64,000 nt of DNA, from the NCBI GenBank assembly GCA_903813345.2, contig CAIIXF020000009.1:12848347-12912346 (forward strand). Reading direction: 5' to 3'. Positions 39,464 through 50,823 of the stretch are shown here, in pieces. Below the pieces are notes generated by a model. That model ran no database searches. It worked only from the letters and a program-made list of their open reading frames with translations, and had not been told where the DNA came from. This DNA is from Owenia fusiformis (Eukaryota > Annelida > Polychaeta > Sabellida > Oweniidae). Within the stretch, counting starts at the first letter, position 1. Every line of letters starts with the position of its first letter. A program made the translations under genes and the position numbers.

Positions 39464-39850
39464 GTAAGAAATCATGGGGAGATTAAAACCTCTGGCGATG
39501 AAAGCTTCGTGCACACACGTCTCCTGTGGGCCGATATACGCCGAAATATTCTTGTTTGGAAGCATAGCGGTCTCTCTAACGCTAATCGCTTCTTCTCCAT
39601 ACGTTTCTGCGATAACAAACTCGAGTTTATGATTTGGTAAGACTGTGGTGTCGTTGTTTATTTCGTTAACAGCAAGTGTAATAGCTCCTGATATTACTTG
39701 TCCCGGCTTTCTATACATACTCATTTTATCAGTGTTTGGCCGTTTTGACCCAGTGATATATCCAAGGCGTATGATACCATTTTCCTGACCTAAGCTCATT
39801 TGCATTTCGACAACTAAAATCCATACGACTGTCAAAAATGTACCATCCAT
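39464..39850 (-). CDS. Receptor guanylyl cyclase, first coding exon (partial gene)
   Basis: Encodes the N-terminal 129 residues of a membrane receptor that would make cGMP from GTP in response to an extracellular ligand. The chosen ATG (39850) opens a typical signal peptide: M-D-G-T, then the hydrophobic core FLTVVWILVV, to about residue 22. The frame is also open upstream, but that part is not signal-like. From about residue 26 the start of the ANF-receptor/periplasmic-binding fold is clear: LGYITGS (29-35), PGQVISGAITLAVNE (49-63), AETYGEE (81-87), AYIGPQETCVHE (104-115, with a conserved Cys) and FNLPMISY (122-129). These match my recollection of Gyc32E-type invertebrate receptor cyclases closely. 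N-glycosylation sequons are at N66 and N101. The exon ends in phase 0 at TAC|GTAAGT (intron begins 39463). The rest of the ligand domain, the transmembrane helix, the kinase-homology domain and the cyclase domain must lie on later exons not recognised here. Confidence 0.92.
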
Positions 39851-40125
39851 CTTCCAGTTGAGTATCCCTTTGTAGATTTCAAAATAAACATACACGTCAA
39901 AACCTTTTTTATGTGAAGAAAAAATTCTCACTCATTGATAAGAATTAAAAGTGTTTCCATAGTGATTATATGCCATATGTATAAATAGAGCTTGTCCGAT
40001 TGTCAACTGTCACTCCATTTGCACATAAACCCCACACTTAAAAATCAGATACTTAGATTTCCTTTCGCATACATTGCAAAGCAATCTCGATGAATCGAAA
40101 TGAGCGACTGGGTTTACGTTCTTAC

Positions 40126-40250
40126 CGCTGTTACGATTTAATCTCGTCTAGCTGAACCGGCTGTTGCGGCTAAATTAAAACCTGCGCATCTCGATTCATA
40201 CTTTTATCCCGTCCAACAGCATCTAATTCATCAACATCGACCAGTCTTTT
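40126..40250 (-). promoter_or_regulatory. Possible 5' UTR exon of the guanylyl cyclase gene
   Basis: On the minus strand a locally GC-richer segment ends at a good donor, CAGCG|GTAAGAACG (exon side 40126). An acceptor-like TTTGAAATCTACAAAG lies just before the coding ATG at 39850. Together they could be a non-coding first exon and a short intron. The evidence is only these two sites. Confidence 0.25.
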
Positions 40251-42529
40251 CAGGATATGAGTATTGTTGATATCATATAAAGTACCGTATTTGTATCGAA
40301 TTTAGGTATGAATGTTGTTTACCCTGATACCATGGTGATACCAATCCACGTTTTCTCGCATGTTAAAAACATTACAATAACACCTCGGTTCATCAAGAAA
40401 ATCAAGTTTACATTCTTAATTACAGCAGTACGATTTATGTTTGTGTTTTCTAATGGACTACTAGCACTTAAATTATTTTCTTTTGTGATGCGTTAAACCA
40501 GCTGGTGTACGTTAATAAGTATATTTACTAGTATTCCATTCACTTGACAAATACGTACAAACTTGAACTATACATTACTACGTACAATCTTAAACAAACC
40601 TGAATATAAGTAATGGCCTCAAGAATTGCTAGGAGATGATCTTTAGGCATTACTTGTAAACATCACTTTAGAAATTTCGTTGACAGGTCCCTCAGCTACA
40701 GTTTGACAAAATGTTAATGACATTTGGCTTCTAATTGTGCATTTGGAATTATTCCGCCAAAAGTAGTGCGAAATGTTCTTTTTTCTTCACATCTTTTGTG
40801 TGATGGAAACGGCCTAACCTGACCAAATGCGTTTGTTTCATGGTTCAGTAGATGTATCGAAGAATTTCAGGAACGTACACTTACTACGTTGTTATGTTAA
40901 ATAATGTGACATTTTTCGTTGTTTCCCTTTAGCTTTCCCCATTCCCAGCAAAACATCATAGTGGTTTCCAATTAGTGTCATTGTGGTACCCTTTGTTTTT
41001 GCTCTCATTTTACTCCAAGTTTGACAGTTGCCATGGTAACTATAAGCCCTTGGTAACCTTGACAACTTGATTTTTGAACGATATCCACCTAGTCGAAGCC
41101 CTGATTGATATGCTGACAGTGATGTTGATTGCGGCAAGTAGTGAATCGTCCTCCCCCACCCCTCCACAACGAGTTAATTTTAGCGGAATTTCGAGAAAGA
41201 ATGACTGGGTTACTTGGCCTTTATTTTCGTTTCCGTGAAAAAACATAACAGTAAAAATGTTTGTTAGAGTACATAACTAAAGTATTTCTCGTCAAACGCT
41301 TCTCTTCGGATGATGTTTTCAGAATCAATGATGCGTATATATTTTTTATTTCAGTTATTATTTATGTTGGAAGTAATCGTATATTATCCTTTAATCTGGA
41401 GAAATGCCAAATACGTAATATTTTAACGTTAAGAAACTAGTTGCAGGAATTATTTAAGAATTGTGATCTCGAGATTGACTTGATTAATTAGTTGATCTAC
41501 ACGGTCAAGGTAAATGCATTTTTCGTGTTATTGCATGGTAATATTGTATCACTCTTCCATAAAAATGATCTGATATTATTTATCAATTACTATGTGTAGT
41601 AATCATAGTCGTTTCTGATTTCATCATATCACCCCTCCACTATGTATTTAAATCATACTGCGACATTTGCAAGCGGGCACGGCTTGGCATGGACCGCAGA
41701 AATCTTGTGGGAAATTTCCTGAAAATATTAAGCCACATTGGGACTAGCTGATTGGGAGGACCGTCTTGATAATGTGTGCGGCCACGGGGGAAATATCGTG
41801 ATTTGCAAAGCCCCTAGATATAAATGTAATAACACGAAAAAATGGAAAGATATGTATGATCCACTTAATTTAACATAAGTGCGCGAGTAATATAAAGACA
41901 AAAAGGCACGTAGAGATATGAACGTGATTGTATGCTGCTAATAACACGGTTGACGGAACAAATGCAATTTGTTAGTTTTTCTGAAATTCTTCTATCTGTC
42001 TATTGGTGATTGGCAAATCTTGGTCGTTGGTAGAAGTTAAGATTTGCCCCTCCACCTTGCCATGTGCACGCATTTCATTCTCATCAGCCCATAAGTTGTC
42101 TAAACCTCCGAAAAACGTTCGATTCCTTATATTTGCATACCACCATAGTGCTGTTATTTCATTTTTGTGCCTTTTGTGATTCAACTCCTTTTACCTTATC
42201 TTTGATTTAAAATTATGATTACGCTTATTCTCGTGGGTCATACAGTGTCTGTTAATTAATGGTCGCCTGGAACTCTATGAGTTCTCCTATTTCTTATCTT
42301 CTGTATCCTCATCTCACGATGACACTGGACCTTTTAGTAATTAATCAACAACATGACGCTTATTCATACAGTACTGACTGAGAAAAACTAATTATATTTG
42401 TAACAAATCCGTTTAACTAGAAAGACGATCTCTAGTTATGGATAAATCCGGGCTCCTGATACCTGACCCGAGATACATATAGTACGACCTGTCTAATTAG
42501 ATAACATCTGGAATCTGAGAAGCCAGTAC
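40251..42529. other. Gene-free stretch upstream of the guanylyl cyclase exon
   Basis: No exon recognised. The 41000-41240 and 41660-41820 segments are less AT-rich than their surroundings and could be regulatory or UTR sequence of the minus-strand gene. Overlapping frames there (41246-40892, minus) show no domain. Confidence 0.4.
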
Positions 42530-42822
42530 TCACTGGCGGATCTAGGGGGAGCCCATGCCCCCCCCCCCACCCCTCTTGGGTGGGCCCGGAAAAAAGCTGC
42601 ACCCTGCGTGCAGAGTCTAGTTAAACTGAAGACGAAGCTCTCTTTTAAGAAGTGAAGTCAAACGAATGCAAAGGGTAGGAAAAAATGTGTGCCCAAAAAT
42701 GAGTCTGGGCCTATATCTTGAAGGGTCTCAGTTAGTGGGCCTTTTTGGGCATTGCCTATTTAGGCCAAATCATCTAAACGGGCCTTAAATTTTCCAAATT
42801 TTTAGCAACGGGATCCGCCAGG
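42530..42822. mobile_element. hAT-type MITE (~290 bp)
   Basis: Begins CACTGGCGGATCTAGGGGGA and ends GGATCCGCCAGGGG, so the TIR is C-N-CTGGCGGATC. This GGCGGATC end is common among non-autonomous hAT elements in animals. It contains a C homopolymer run (about 42558-42570) and repeated GGGCCT words. No transposase and no clean 8-bp target duplication are visible. Confidence 0.65.
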
Positions 42823-42943
42823 GGTCCTCATATATAAGGTTTTCTTTGTGGTACAATTGAAAACCTTAAAGCTGAGTGTGGTCAGAGTATTCGCAACTAT
42901 GTTTTACGTTGTATTGTCCGGATTATATCATTTGAATAACATA

Positions 42944-43578
42944 CACCCTTGGTATACGCAGCTAACGAAAATTGACCGGTACGGGTCAAAAGCTGGACCG
43001 GTACGGGTTAACGGTTTTATTTGAATTTAAAACAGCCATAACTTGCTCAATATTGACTTCCTCGTGTCTAATTTGAAATATATGATGCCTCCCGATGCTT
43101 TTAAGTACCCCAATTTTTTACAGATTTTTAAACGGACCAAAACTCTCTAAATGCGCATTTATGCTCTTTTCTCTCGAGAATCAGCTATTGCCCCGAACCG
43201 GTCCGTCTTCTTGCTGCAAGCAGATTGCCCCGAACCGGTCCGTCTTCTCGCTGCAAGCAGGAGGAAATTCTTTGTCACAAAGTTTGGCATTTTAAGTACT
43301 TAAAGTACTAAATAAAAGTTATCGTGAAAATGAGACAGTCGTTCTCGAGAGAAAAGAGCATAAATGCGCATTTAGAGAGTTTTGGTCCGTTTAAAAATCT
43401 GTAAAAAATTGGGGTACTTAAAAGCATCGGGAGGCATCATATATTTTAAATTAGACACGAGGAAGTCAATATTGAGCAAGTTATGGCTGTTTTAAATTCA
43501 AATAAAACCGTTAACCCGTACCGGTCCAGCTTTTGACCCGTATCGGTCAATTTTCGTTAGCTGCGTATACCAAGGGTG
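42944..43578. mobile_element. Foldback element with near-perfect 240-bp arms
   Basis: Arms 42944-43182 and 43343-43578 are almost exact inverse copies, beginning CACCCTTGGTATACGCAGCT and reaching inwards to TTTCTCTCGAGAA. ATA flanks both ends, a possible 3-bp target duplication. The 160-bp core contains a direct duplication of a 36-bp unit (GCCCCGAACCGGTCCGTCTT and so on, from about 43189 and 43225). ACCGGTACGGGT is repeated twice in each arm. It is likely recent, given the few arm differences. A transcript would form a very stable hairpin. The 66-codon frame at 43095-43295 is within it and is not a gene. Confidence 0.85.
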
Positions 43579-43581
43579 ATA

Positions 43582-44149
43582 GCATACTTCACCAGGATAT
43601 CAACATTGCCGCTGATCATAATTGTGCACGATTTTTGGAGAAGAATAGATGGCATCGAAATCGATTGGCAAAAACAGATTTTTCTTGATTCAAAATTAGG
43701 AAACTGTTTCGTTTTTTGTTGCACCAATCAGTATATTCATGATTCAATAATATTGTTTGCATTCATTGAAAAATTCGTGTTTCAAATTGTACTCCATATG
43801 TTGTGTCATTTTAGAGATGTAATGTGTATATCGAACATTTTACATATCAAGGAGCCAATGAATATTATGCAATTAAATATCTTCAACATCGTACTTGAGG
43901 AGCGAATCGACCCCTTGTGACATCCCTTATCTCAGATCTTGGCAGTATGTTTTGCTTCAGCATCTTTCTTGCTAACCTATGACAATATTCCCTTGTCCCA
44001 GGCGCGCTCGCATGCTTGTAGTTTCAGATGAGATAAGAAACACAACACACTGCCTTTTTAAATCCCAACCGTGCGACATCTATTTACACGTGTAATCTTT
44101 GGGAACGTAATACATAAATCTAAACATTGAATGATCAAATATTACAATA
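43582..44149. other. Gene-free stretch with one 114-codon frame
   Basis: The frame at 43576-43920 (plus) begins inside the end of the foldback element and has no recognisable motif. I do not support it as a gene. Confidence 0.35.
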
Positions 44150-44151
44150 TA

Positions 44152-45221
44152 CAGGGTGTCCGGAAAGTAAAGATACAAATACTCTTATTTTAAGAAATTT
44201 GGGTTTTTTGAAATGAAATTGCTACAGATTGTAGAGGAACAATATTACAATATATCTACCAACTTTAATCACATATAGTCTAAATGTGTTCAAGTTGCAG
44301 TTGTTATGGTTACTGATGTGAGAGGTATGCGGAGCAGTTCCAAAACAACGCTAAAAAGTGAAAATTGCCAAAAGACAACCATTTGAAACAGTGTTTTTTG
44401 TTGTATTTTCTATCAATGTTTTGTTTTGTTCATCATTGTATTATTGCTGTCATAGTGTTTTCTTTTATTTAATGATGTCATTGCTACATATCAGAACTAT
44501 GTTATGTCACTAACCAGTATAATGAAAGAAATATTATACAAGTGCCTAGAAGAATGGTCCCTGGCCATTAGTAGGAAAGTCAATATTGCATCTCCACAAT
44601 GCACCAATTCACAAAGCAAAAATCAAATCTTACAATGGAGTGTCTTGACATTAAACCTTTCTATACAATGCCCCATATTCACCTGATAAAGCCTCTTTAG
44701 ACTTCTACCTTAATGACCATTGGAAAGCAATATTTGTAAAAAGTTCAACATACAAATGACACTCAGCTGGAAGTCAATGATATCAGCAATCTGAGAGATG
44801 GACAGCATTGGTTTTGTCAGGTCTTTGAATCGCCGGTCAAGATGCACCAAGAATGCATAGATAATGGGAAAAATACTGAATATTCAATTATAGTAGTAAT
44901 ATGAAATGATCAAATAATGTTACATTACTAATCCCTATGCTGTGGTGGCACATAATTTGATATAATATAGGAATAGATGGTGTAGTGCCAAGATCATATG
45001 AGCAGGAAAGAGATTTGTAGAACACAGTTGTGACATTGCTCCACTTACCCTCGACTCCCGTTACCATAACAACCATAACTTTTTTATTTTGAAACTTAAA
45101 GTCATGACAGTTGCAGGATATATTTTTATAATGTCATTCTACATTCTGGAGCAATTTCATCTCATAACAGGTAGATCTCTTGAAATTAGAGCATTTGTAT
45201 CTTTACTTTCCGGACACCCTG
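44152..45221. mobile_element. Mariner-type MITE (1,070 bp)
   Basis: Flanked by TA. The termini CAGGGTGTCCGGAAAGTAAA and their inverse (TTTACTTTCCGGACACCCTG) are identical for over 25 bp, and the arms remain complementary for at least 200 bp (GAAATTGCTACAGATTGTAG against the inverse of CTACATTCTGGAGCAATTTC; GTTATGGTTACTG against the inverse of CCGTTACCATAAC). No transposase is present. The end sequence is related to that of 1822-2730. Confidence 0.87.
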
Positions 45222-45223
45222 TA

Positions 45224-45611
45224 CATTGGTTTTAGAGTTAATGTTCAAAAGTGGTATAGTTTTTGAACACGAATGGACTGGATATGATATGATATTAGCA
45301 CGAACGATAGCGATTGATATATATATCTCATGAACATTATGGAACAGTCAGTGAAACAATTAATATACTCTTAACTTTATTTATTTTTATACCCTTATTA
45401 TTTTACAAAAATATATTTATAATGATTTTTAAAAAGTCAACACATTTTCAACACATCTAAAACTATTTACAGCTCACGCAAACTTAACAAAAAATAAAAG
45501 ACGCAAATTTAACAACAAAAAACACATTTCAGCTAAGTCTGACTCTAGGTCCCTTAAGGGCGGTGTTTGATATTTCTTACTCACACGATAATATATTTAT
45601 TGGTACATATA
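45224..45611. other. Gene-free stretch
   Basis: Plain AT-rich sequence. Confidence 0.4.
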
Positions 45612-45875
45612 TGATTTGTCAAAAATATGTATCCTCCAATACCATTGTCGATAAAACCAGCAAAACGATACTGCCTCTAATTATTTATCCATTACGCTTT
45701 TAAAGTTGTAATATTATTTGTCAAAAATATGTATCCTCCAATATCATTGGCGATTAAACCAGCAAAACGATACTGCATCTCATTTATCCATTACGATTTT
45801 AAAATTGTATTATTATTTGTCAAAAATATTTATACTCCGATACCATTGTCGATTAAACCGACAGTCATTGAAAAC
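45612..45875 (+). repeat. ~100-bp tandem repeat, 2.5 copies
   Basis: TTTGTCAAAAATATGTATCCTCC followed by CGAT(A/T)AAACC and TTATCCATTACG recurs at about 45616, 45718 and 45817 (spacings of 102 and 99). Two parallel frames of about 105 codons that extend rightwards from here are repeat artefacts. Confidence 0.75.
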
Positions 45876-46198
45876 ATCTGTCAAATATTTGGTATCCTCC
45901 GATATGCACATAATTATTCTAATCGTTTTATTTCGTGCAATGAGATATATCTCAATGGAGCTCAGTTTGCAAGGTATTCTTCCCAAACAGTTAGCATTAT
46001 TCCCGTTTGGGTTAGTATCACCGCTGTCAAAAATTTAATTTGAGTTAGTATCATCCTCAGCGAATCCAGATTTTACCTTGTTTTGGAGGTTTATCGATAT
46101 CGAACGAATTTTGCTACTATATGATCTTGATTTGGTCGTCGAAATTCGAACGTACTACTCTTATAGCTTCACTGTCTTTTAATGATGTCACCAGCAAA

Positions 46199-46753
46199 TC
46201 AGTTAACAATAATAGATTCGTATATACATGTATGATCCTCAGAAGGCACATCGCCCTTCTCAAGATCATCTGGAGAATACTTAAATTCGTCCTTGGTCCA
46301 TTTCTGATAAAATTTCATCATGTCGATTTTCGGCTTTTTTGTAACATAAACACCTTTTATTGGTTTCCCAATTTTCAGATGCGCTCCACTGATTCTTTCT
46401 CCTTCGAGAACACCGTCACCTGGTGGCAGCGACTGGTTTTCGAGTCGGGCCTTGTCACGGCCGGGTTCCCATGCCCATATCTGGCTGGTGCGACATTCCA
46501 TCTTTTTTGATAAAAATATACGTCTCCTTTCAGGGTTGACCAGTCTCAGTTCGGTATCCAAATACAAGTCGAAGCGTATATTTCGAATTCTGAAACCCGC
46601 TGTTCCATCTTCACTCTCGAACGACCATCCAGATCCATCACCGATAACAGGGACTATTTTGCTCGACTCACGAAGCCGAATTGTGCTTGCATCATCTGCC
46701 ACTAAATAATATACGTGATCAAATGGCGTTCGCATTAGAAGTCGATAGGCAGT
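46199..46753 (-). CDS. Unrecognised protein, second coding exon (residues 12-195)
   Basis: This exon starts after the acceptor TTTTTGTTTCATAG (exon from 46753) and runs to a TGA at 46201-46199, in frame and phase 0 with the exon at 47161-47193; the joined protein is 195 residues. It has no signal peptide or membrane segment and is therefore probably cytosolic. Base composition is markedly more GC-rich than the surroundings, as in true exons. Alternating hydrophobic strands with FRIRNI (65-70), LYLD (74-77), RRRIFLSKK (88-96), a QIWAW pentad (102-106) and LENQSL (115-120) give a single-domain beta-trefoil or ricin-B-like impression (one QxW), followed by a charged tail (KWTKDEFKY, then PDDLEKGD). 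I do not recognise the family and the trefoil idea is inference. AATAAA on the minus strand near 45927 could be its poly(A) signal. It lies upstream of, and in the same sense as, the guanylyl cyclase exon. Confidence 0.75.
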   Translation of the reverse strand, partial: TAYRLLMRTPFDHVYYLVADDASTIRLRESSKIVPVIGDGSGWSFESEDGTAGFRIRNIRFDLYLDTELRLVNPERRRIFLSKKMECRTSQIWAWEPGRDKARLENQSLPPGDGVLEGERISGAHLKIGKPIKGVYVTKKPKIDMMKFYQKWTKDEFKYSPDDLEKGDVPSEDHTCIYESIIVN

Positions 46754-47160
46754 CTATGAAACAAAAACATAGAAACATACCATGAGCCTAAATATGCAAT
46801 AAATATTTAGTAGTGAGGTACGACTAACATTGAATCGGTCTCAGTATGATGTACATGTTTCAAAATTAATCAATACATTCCGGATATTTAGATGTCCTTA
46901 TTAGGTGAAGTACCTCGATGATGTTATTTCACATTTAGTATTATACGAGTATAAACAATGTAATTGAAACATAGTACAGATACAATAAATTCTCCTGACA
47001 AAAGTAAGCACTAAAATCTACACAATTTCCTACTACAGCCGGATTTTCCTTAAAATACAAATTATGGGCGATACTTTGAAAACATTGAAATTCGCCACAT
47101 ACTACGTAACATACATAGTTCAATACGTATTAGTTATCAAGCCTTATGCGACCAACTTAC
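46754..47160 (-). other. Intron of the unrecognised gene
   Basis: A 407-bp phase-0 intron between a consensus donor (AAG|GTAAGT) and a polypyrimidine acceptor (TTTTTGTTTCATAG). The interior has nothing else. The minus frame at 46941-47123 within it is not supported. Confidence 0.72.
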
Positions 47161-47193
47161 CTTCGTATTTCCAGATGCCGCATACTTTTCCAT
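47161..47193 (-). CDS. Unrecognised protein, first coding exon (residues 1-11)
   Basis: ATG at 47193 encodes MEKYAASGNTK and ends exactly at AAG|GTAAGT. Only 6 bases before the ATG there is a strong acceptor (TTTTTTGTTTTAG, exon from 47199), so a further untranslated exon probably lies upstream, at or beyond 47200. It joins in phase 0 to the 46753-46199 exon. The strength of three successive consensus splice sites in the right order supports a real spliced gene rather than a chance open frame. Confidence 0.65.
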
Positions 47194-47199
47194 TATGAA

Positions 47200-47535
47200 C
47201 TAAAACAAAAAACGCATATTATATTATAAGAAACGAATACATTACCCGCTGTTAGCATTAAATATTTCAAATAAATACCCTGTGCAAAATAAACGCCCAG
47301 TGGGCCTATTCGCGAAAACATTTAACTTAACGAGTTTAACTTCGTCCAAAAATCTATAAAAATTCGAGGAGTTTCCAAACATTTTAAAAGTCATAGGTTG
47401 AAATTTGACATGAAAATGTAGATAGGAACTGGCACCACATCGGTCACGCTGCTGAATCCGTTAAGATCCATTATCGGTGGGTTGCGTATAGCGAAAAAAT
47501 ACTTTACTTTTTGGCCATCGATACCAAAATATTGT
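47200..47535. other. Upstream flank of the unrecognised gene
   Basis: May contain its promoter or an intron of its 5' UTR. No TATA or first exon could be placed with confidence before the transposon at 47536. Confidence 0.35.
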
Positions 47536-48118
47536 AAAGGAGTGGTATCGATATGGAGAACTGAATTCAACAATATTTTCTCTTAAACCAATCATTGAAA
47601 ACATTCTGTAAAAAACACGGTATTTTATGTAATTTGACAGATTGACAATTTAATGCGAAAATTATTTAGAAATATTTTATATAACTGTTTTTGTTAACAT
47701 TTTTTTTTAGTGCAATTGTTTTTGCTCCTTTCTACCAATTTTTGAGAATGAAATTAAATGTTTTTCCGAACCTTGTTGGAACAAAATAGCATATACAACA
47801 TGTTTTTAGACCTCTCAATATTTTAGTTATACAAAGGAATTTTTGGTTAATTTTAAAAAAGTATTCAAAAAATTAAAACACAATCCCCCCAAAATAGATA
47901 AAAATCAAGATAAACCTTTTATTTCATTAACAAGATACTTTTTTAAATCAACCAAAAGGAGCACATAGGTTATCGCAAACAATTTCAGAAGGTTATATCT
48001 TGGATTATGACTATTTTCTGACAATGAAGACAGGTTTATCTTTTAGATCAATTCAATATCTCAAAGAAAATTATATACAGTAATAGTAAAGTCAAACAAA
48101 CTCAGAGATATTTAACTA

Positions 48119-48501
48119 GCAATCAACCCATCAACACACCTTTTCAAAGATGTTGACCCCATTTTTACCAAAAATGCAATCATTTTTACAATGTTTAATG
48201 CAAAATTACTATTCTTTATTTTGATGTTTCAAATAGTTCTTGATAGAAAAACTTAATTGCTTTAAGCTAAGTGTTTCCCATGTTATTTCTCCATTGAAAA
48301 ATATCATGCTATCCATTGGTTTCAGTTCATTGGTCATCCAAATCCAGTATCTTTAAAGTCCCTGGAGCAATCAACTTTTCCTTTTGGGAAATAGAACATA
48401 GCTCAAAGCACATTCTAAATATGCATTCAACAATATAAGGTTGCATTTTTGGTGAAAATTAGGTCAACATTTTTGAAAAAGTATGTTGATTGGTCCATTG
48501 C
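48119..48501. mobile_element. Innermost inverted-repeat insertion (383 bp)
   Basis: GCAATCAACCCATCAACACA is answered by the inverse ending TTGATTGGTCCATTGC. The arms extend to AGATGTTGACC / GGTCAACATTTTT and TTTTTACCAAAAATGCAA / TTGCATTTTTGGTGAAAAT. It interrupts the left arm of the 3.75-kb element, so it inserted last. Confidence 0.78.
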
Positions 48502-49189
48502 CCCTTCAATATCACTTAGGTCACTGTGGCTAGTCGATCTATGTGGATGCAGTCATTTATATGTAATGTATTGTGGGTACTCGCGTACATTATAGGGAAT
48601 GGGATCATTGCAAAAATATTACAGCAAATCGAGGTAAGTGATCTCAGAGTTTCTACTTAACATTGTGACTTGAAATCTTGCACACATATTCAATATACAT
48701 AGTATGACAATGTGTGAAAGTTTCAGCTACCATATTCCTGTTATAGGGAAGATATTTGAAAAACATTTCGTAAACGTCAACATATATGTATAAAATGGAT
48801 GCACCTATGTATCATTTGGATTCAGAACGGTAACAAATGGATGCTTTAATAAATTATACTTTTATCATGATGATTTATTTACTGATGGACAACTGGCCAG
48901 ATTTTCTTTGTATCCATTGTTTGGATAAACATTCCTCATTCAGTAAAGTAATTAGCCACCTCATTACAAGTAGTCTAAAGGCACACTCATGAAAAAGTGA
49001 AAATACTATATATAAACCCGTCAACTGGAAAATGCCATTACAGATGAAATAAAGGACCCACGGTCCTGTGCTCACACAATGTAGAACCTACAGAGGAATG
49101 TATATCCTGATTTACAAACAAAAGTATTGGTAAATATGAGAACAATTAAAGATGAGTCCTTTGTTGTTGGTTCAGATATGATGTGTTGT

Positions 49190-49880
49190 AGTCAAAAGAA
49201 AAACTATGAATTTGACCTAGATTTTGACCTAGGCCTTTTAGTGTTCAAATTTTGAAGGAAAGTAGATTTTGAGGACGGCTTCTATTGTAGATTCTTATTA
49301 AGCTGGCTGCATCCAAGCTGTATCTAGTGTTGTGTTGTTACAATTGAAAATTTTCTCAAGCCCCATTGACTTAACATGGGATACCAAAATAGCGATTTTT
49401 GAGATTTCAAAATGCCATAACTTCCGAACCGGAAGTCGGATCAAAATCTGGTTTGCAGATTCGGATTCCTTGGACAATTTTACACATATTTCATAACTTA
49501 TACATTGAATTCCAAGAACTTTTTATTGTGACCTACTTTTCGGATGCCATATCTCAAAAACGGTAAGAGTGATCAAAAACAACTTGCCTGTAGGGATTAG
49601 CTTTTTTCCAAGGAACATGTTTAAAAAAAACGGAGCAAAAATATTCAAGGACGACTGAGAAAATTGAAAAAATGAAAAAGTACTGGATTTGACCTAGTTC
49701 TTGACCTTTGACCTGGTTTAAACCTGATTACACCCAGATCTGGACTTGGACCTGAACTTGACCTTGACTTTGACCTGGACCTGGACCTGGACTTGGACCT
49801 GGAAATGGACTGGACTGGTATTTTTTCAATATTTTCTTCACTTCTCTTGACTTTCTATAAGGCTATCATCAGATCGATTT
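49190..49880 (+). repeat. Diverged copy of the TTGACCTAG / ACTTCCGAACCGG family
   Basis: Carries TTGACCTAGATTTTGACCTA, then GCCATAACTTCCGAACCGGA with GATTCGGATTCCT, then ATCTCAAAA and GACGACTGAGAAAATTGAAAA, in the same order as 24590-25520. The 49730-49800 part is a run of (GACCTGGACTT)-like 6-12 bp words, a local microsatellite. Confidence 0.8.
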
Positions 49881-50035
49881 TTCTTGAAATTTAAAAATCA
49901 GCAATTTCTCGGAAACCGGGCGAACTTGGCAAATGGCGATGATAGGTCAAATAGACATTATGGATATGCATAAAATGAATGTGGAAATGACTCAATCCGA
50001 ATAGCAGTTTTAATTTGTGCAGCCAATGTTGACAG

Positions 50036-50080
50036 ACGGACGGACCAACGGACGGACGGACGGACCAACGGACGGACGCC
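50036..50080 (+). repeat. GGAC microsatellite
   Basis: Interrupted (GGAC)n with two CCAACGGACGGACG blocks, about 45 bp. Confidence 0.9.
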
Positions 50081-50823
50081 TGGTCAATCCCATAGTCTCA
50101 CTGTGTGAGCCAAAAACTATGGTTTTATCGCTGATACTGTTAATTTGAAAAACGGGTCCATAACATGTAATGATGACACTAAAAATGTTGAAATTAGGTA
50201 CGTTAATGAAGTGAATTCAGAGCAAAAGACCCATCGACCCACTGGAATACCCACAAATCAAGTTTCAAAGCCTTGCCAAAGTCGGTCTATTTTACTTATC
50301 TTGATTTCTATTATGACCGCCTTGTACACAAGAGAAAGCCATGTGCTTTACCGACCCAATGTTTTTGTCGGTAAAATTTGACAAATCAACGACGGCCCTA
50401 CATTGCCGGACTAGGTCTTCGTGCATTTCCATCACAAATTCAGTTTTGATTTTGAATCAACATTGAATTGCATGATTTCATTTAGACGAGTATTAATGAC
50501 TGCTTACATTCCAATGTACATTTAATAACATAATATATTGTAACTCTCAAGAAACACTCGATCAGATCATTGAATTTCAAGTCCTAGACGGGTAGTTTGC
50601 TTTTTTTATGCAGGTCAACCTGATAACGTTTTGATTGGTCAATCAGCCTGAAGTCACACGTTGTGTCCATGTCCATATTGTCAATCAATATGGTTTTGCG
50701 ATACCCTTAGGTAGCCTAGGTATTATGGGAATCTCGGAACCGCTGAATAACTTAGCATAATATCAGCGATGATACATTGGATTGTACAAGGTGGTAATAA
50801 TTCAAGATCAGATAAGTAAATAA

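Noticed and set aside
39980-39988. TATAAATAG on the plus strand near the guanylyl cyclase start (and another at 38504)
   Set aside because: Orientation is opposite to the gene and such words are expected by chance in AT-rich DNA. No plus-strand exon follows.
41040-41246. Overlapping minus frames upstream of the guanylyl cyclase exon
   Set aside because: Two different frames are open over the same DNA, with no domain or splice evidence favouring either.
43576-43920. 114-codon plus-strand frame
   Set aside because: Starts within a foldback transposon end and has no motif.
46121-46510. 129-codon plus-strand frame and the plus frame at 46452-46709
   Set aside because: They are antisense shadows of the spliced minus-strand exon at 46199-46753.
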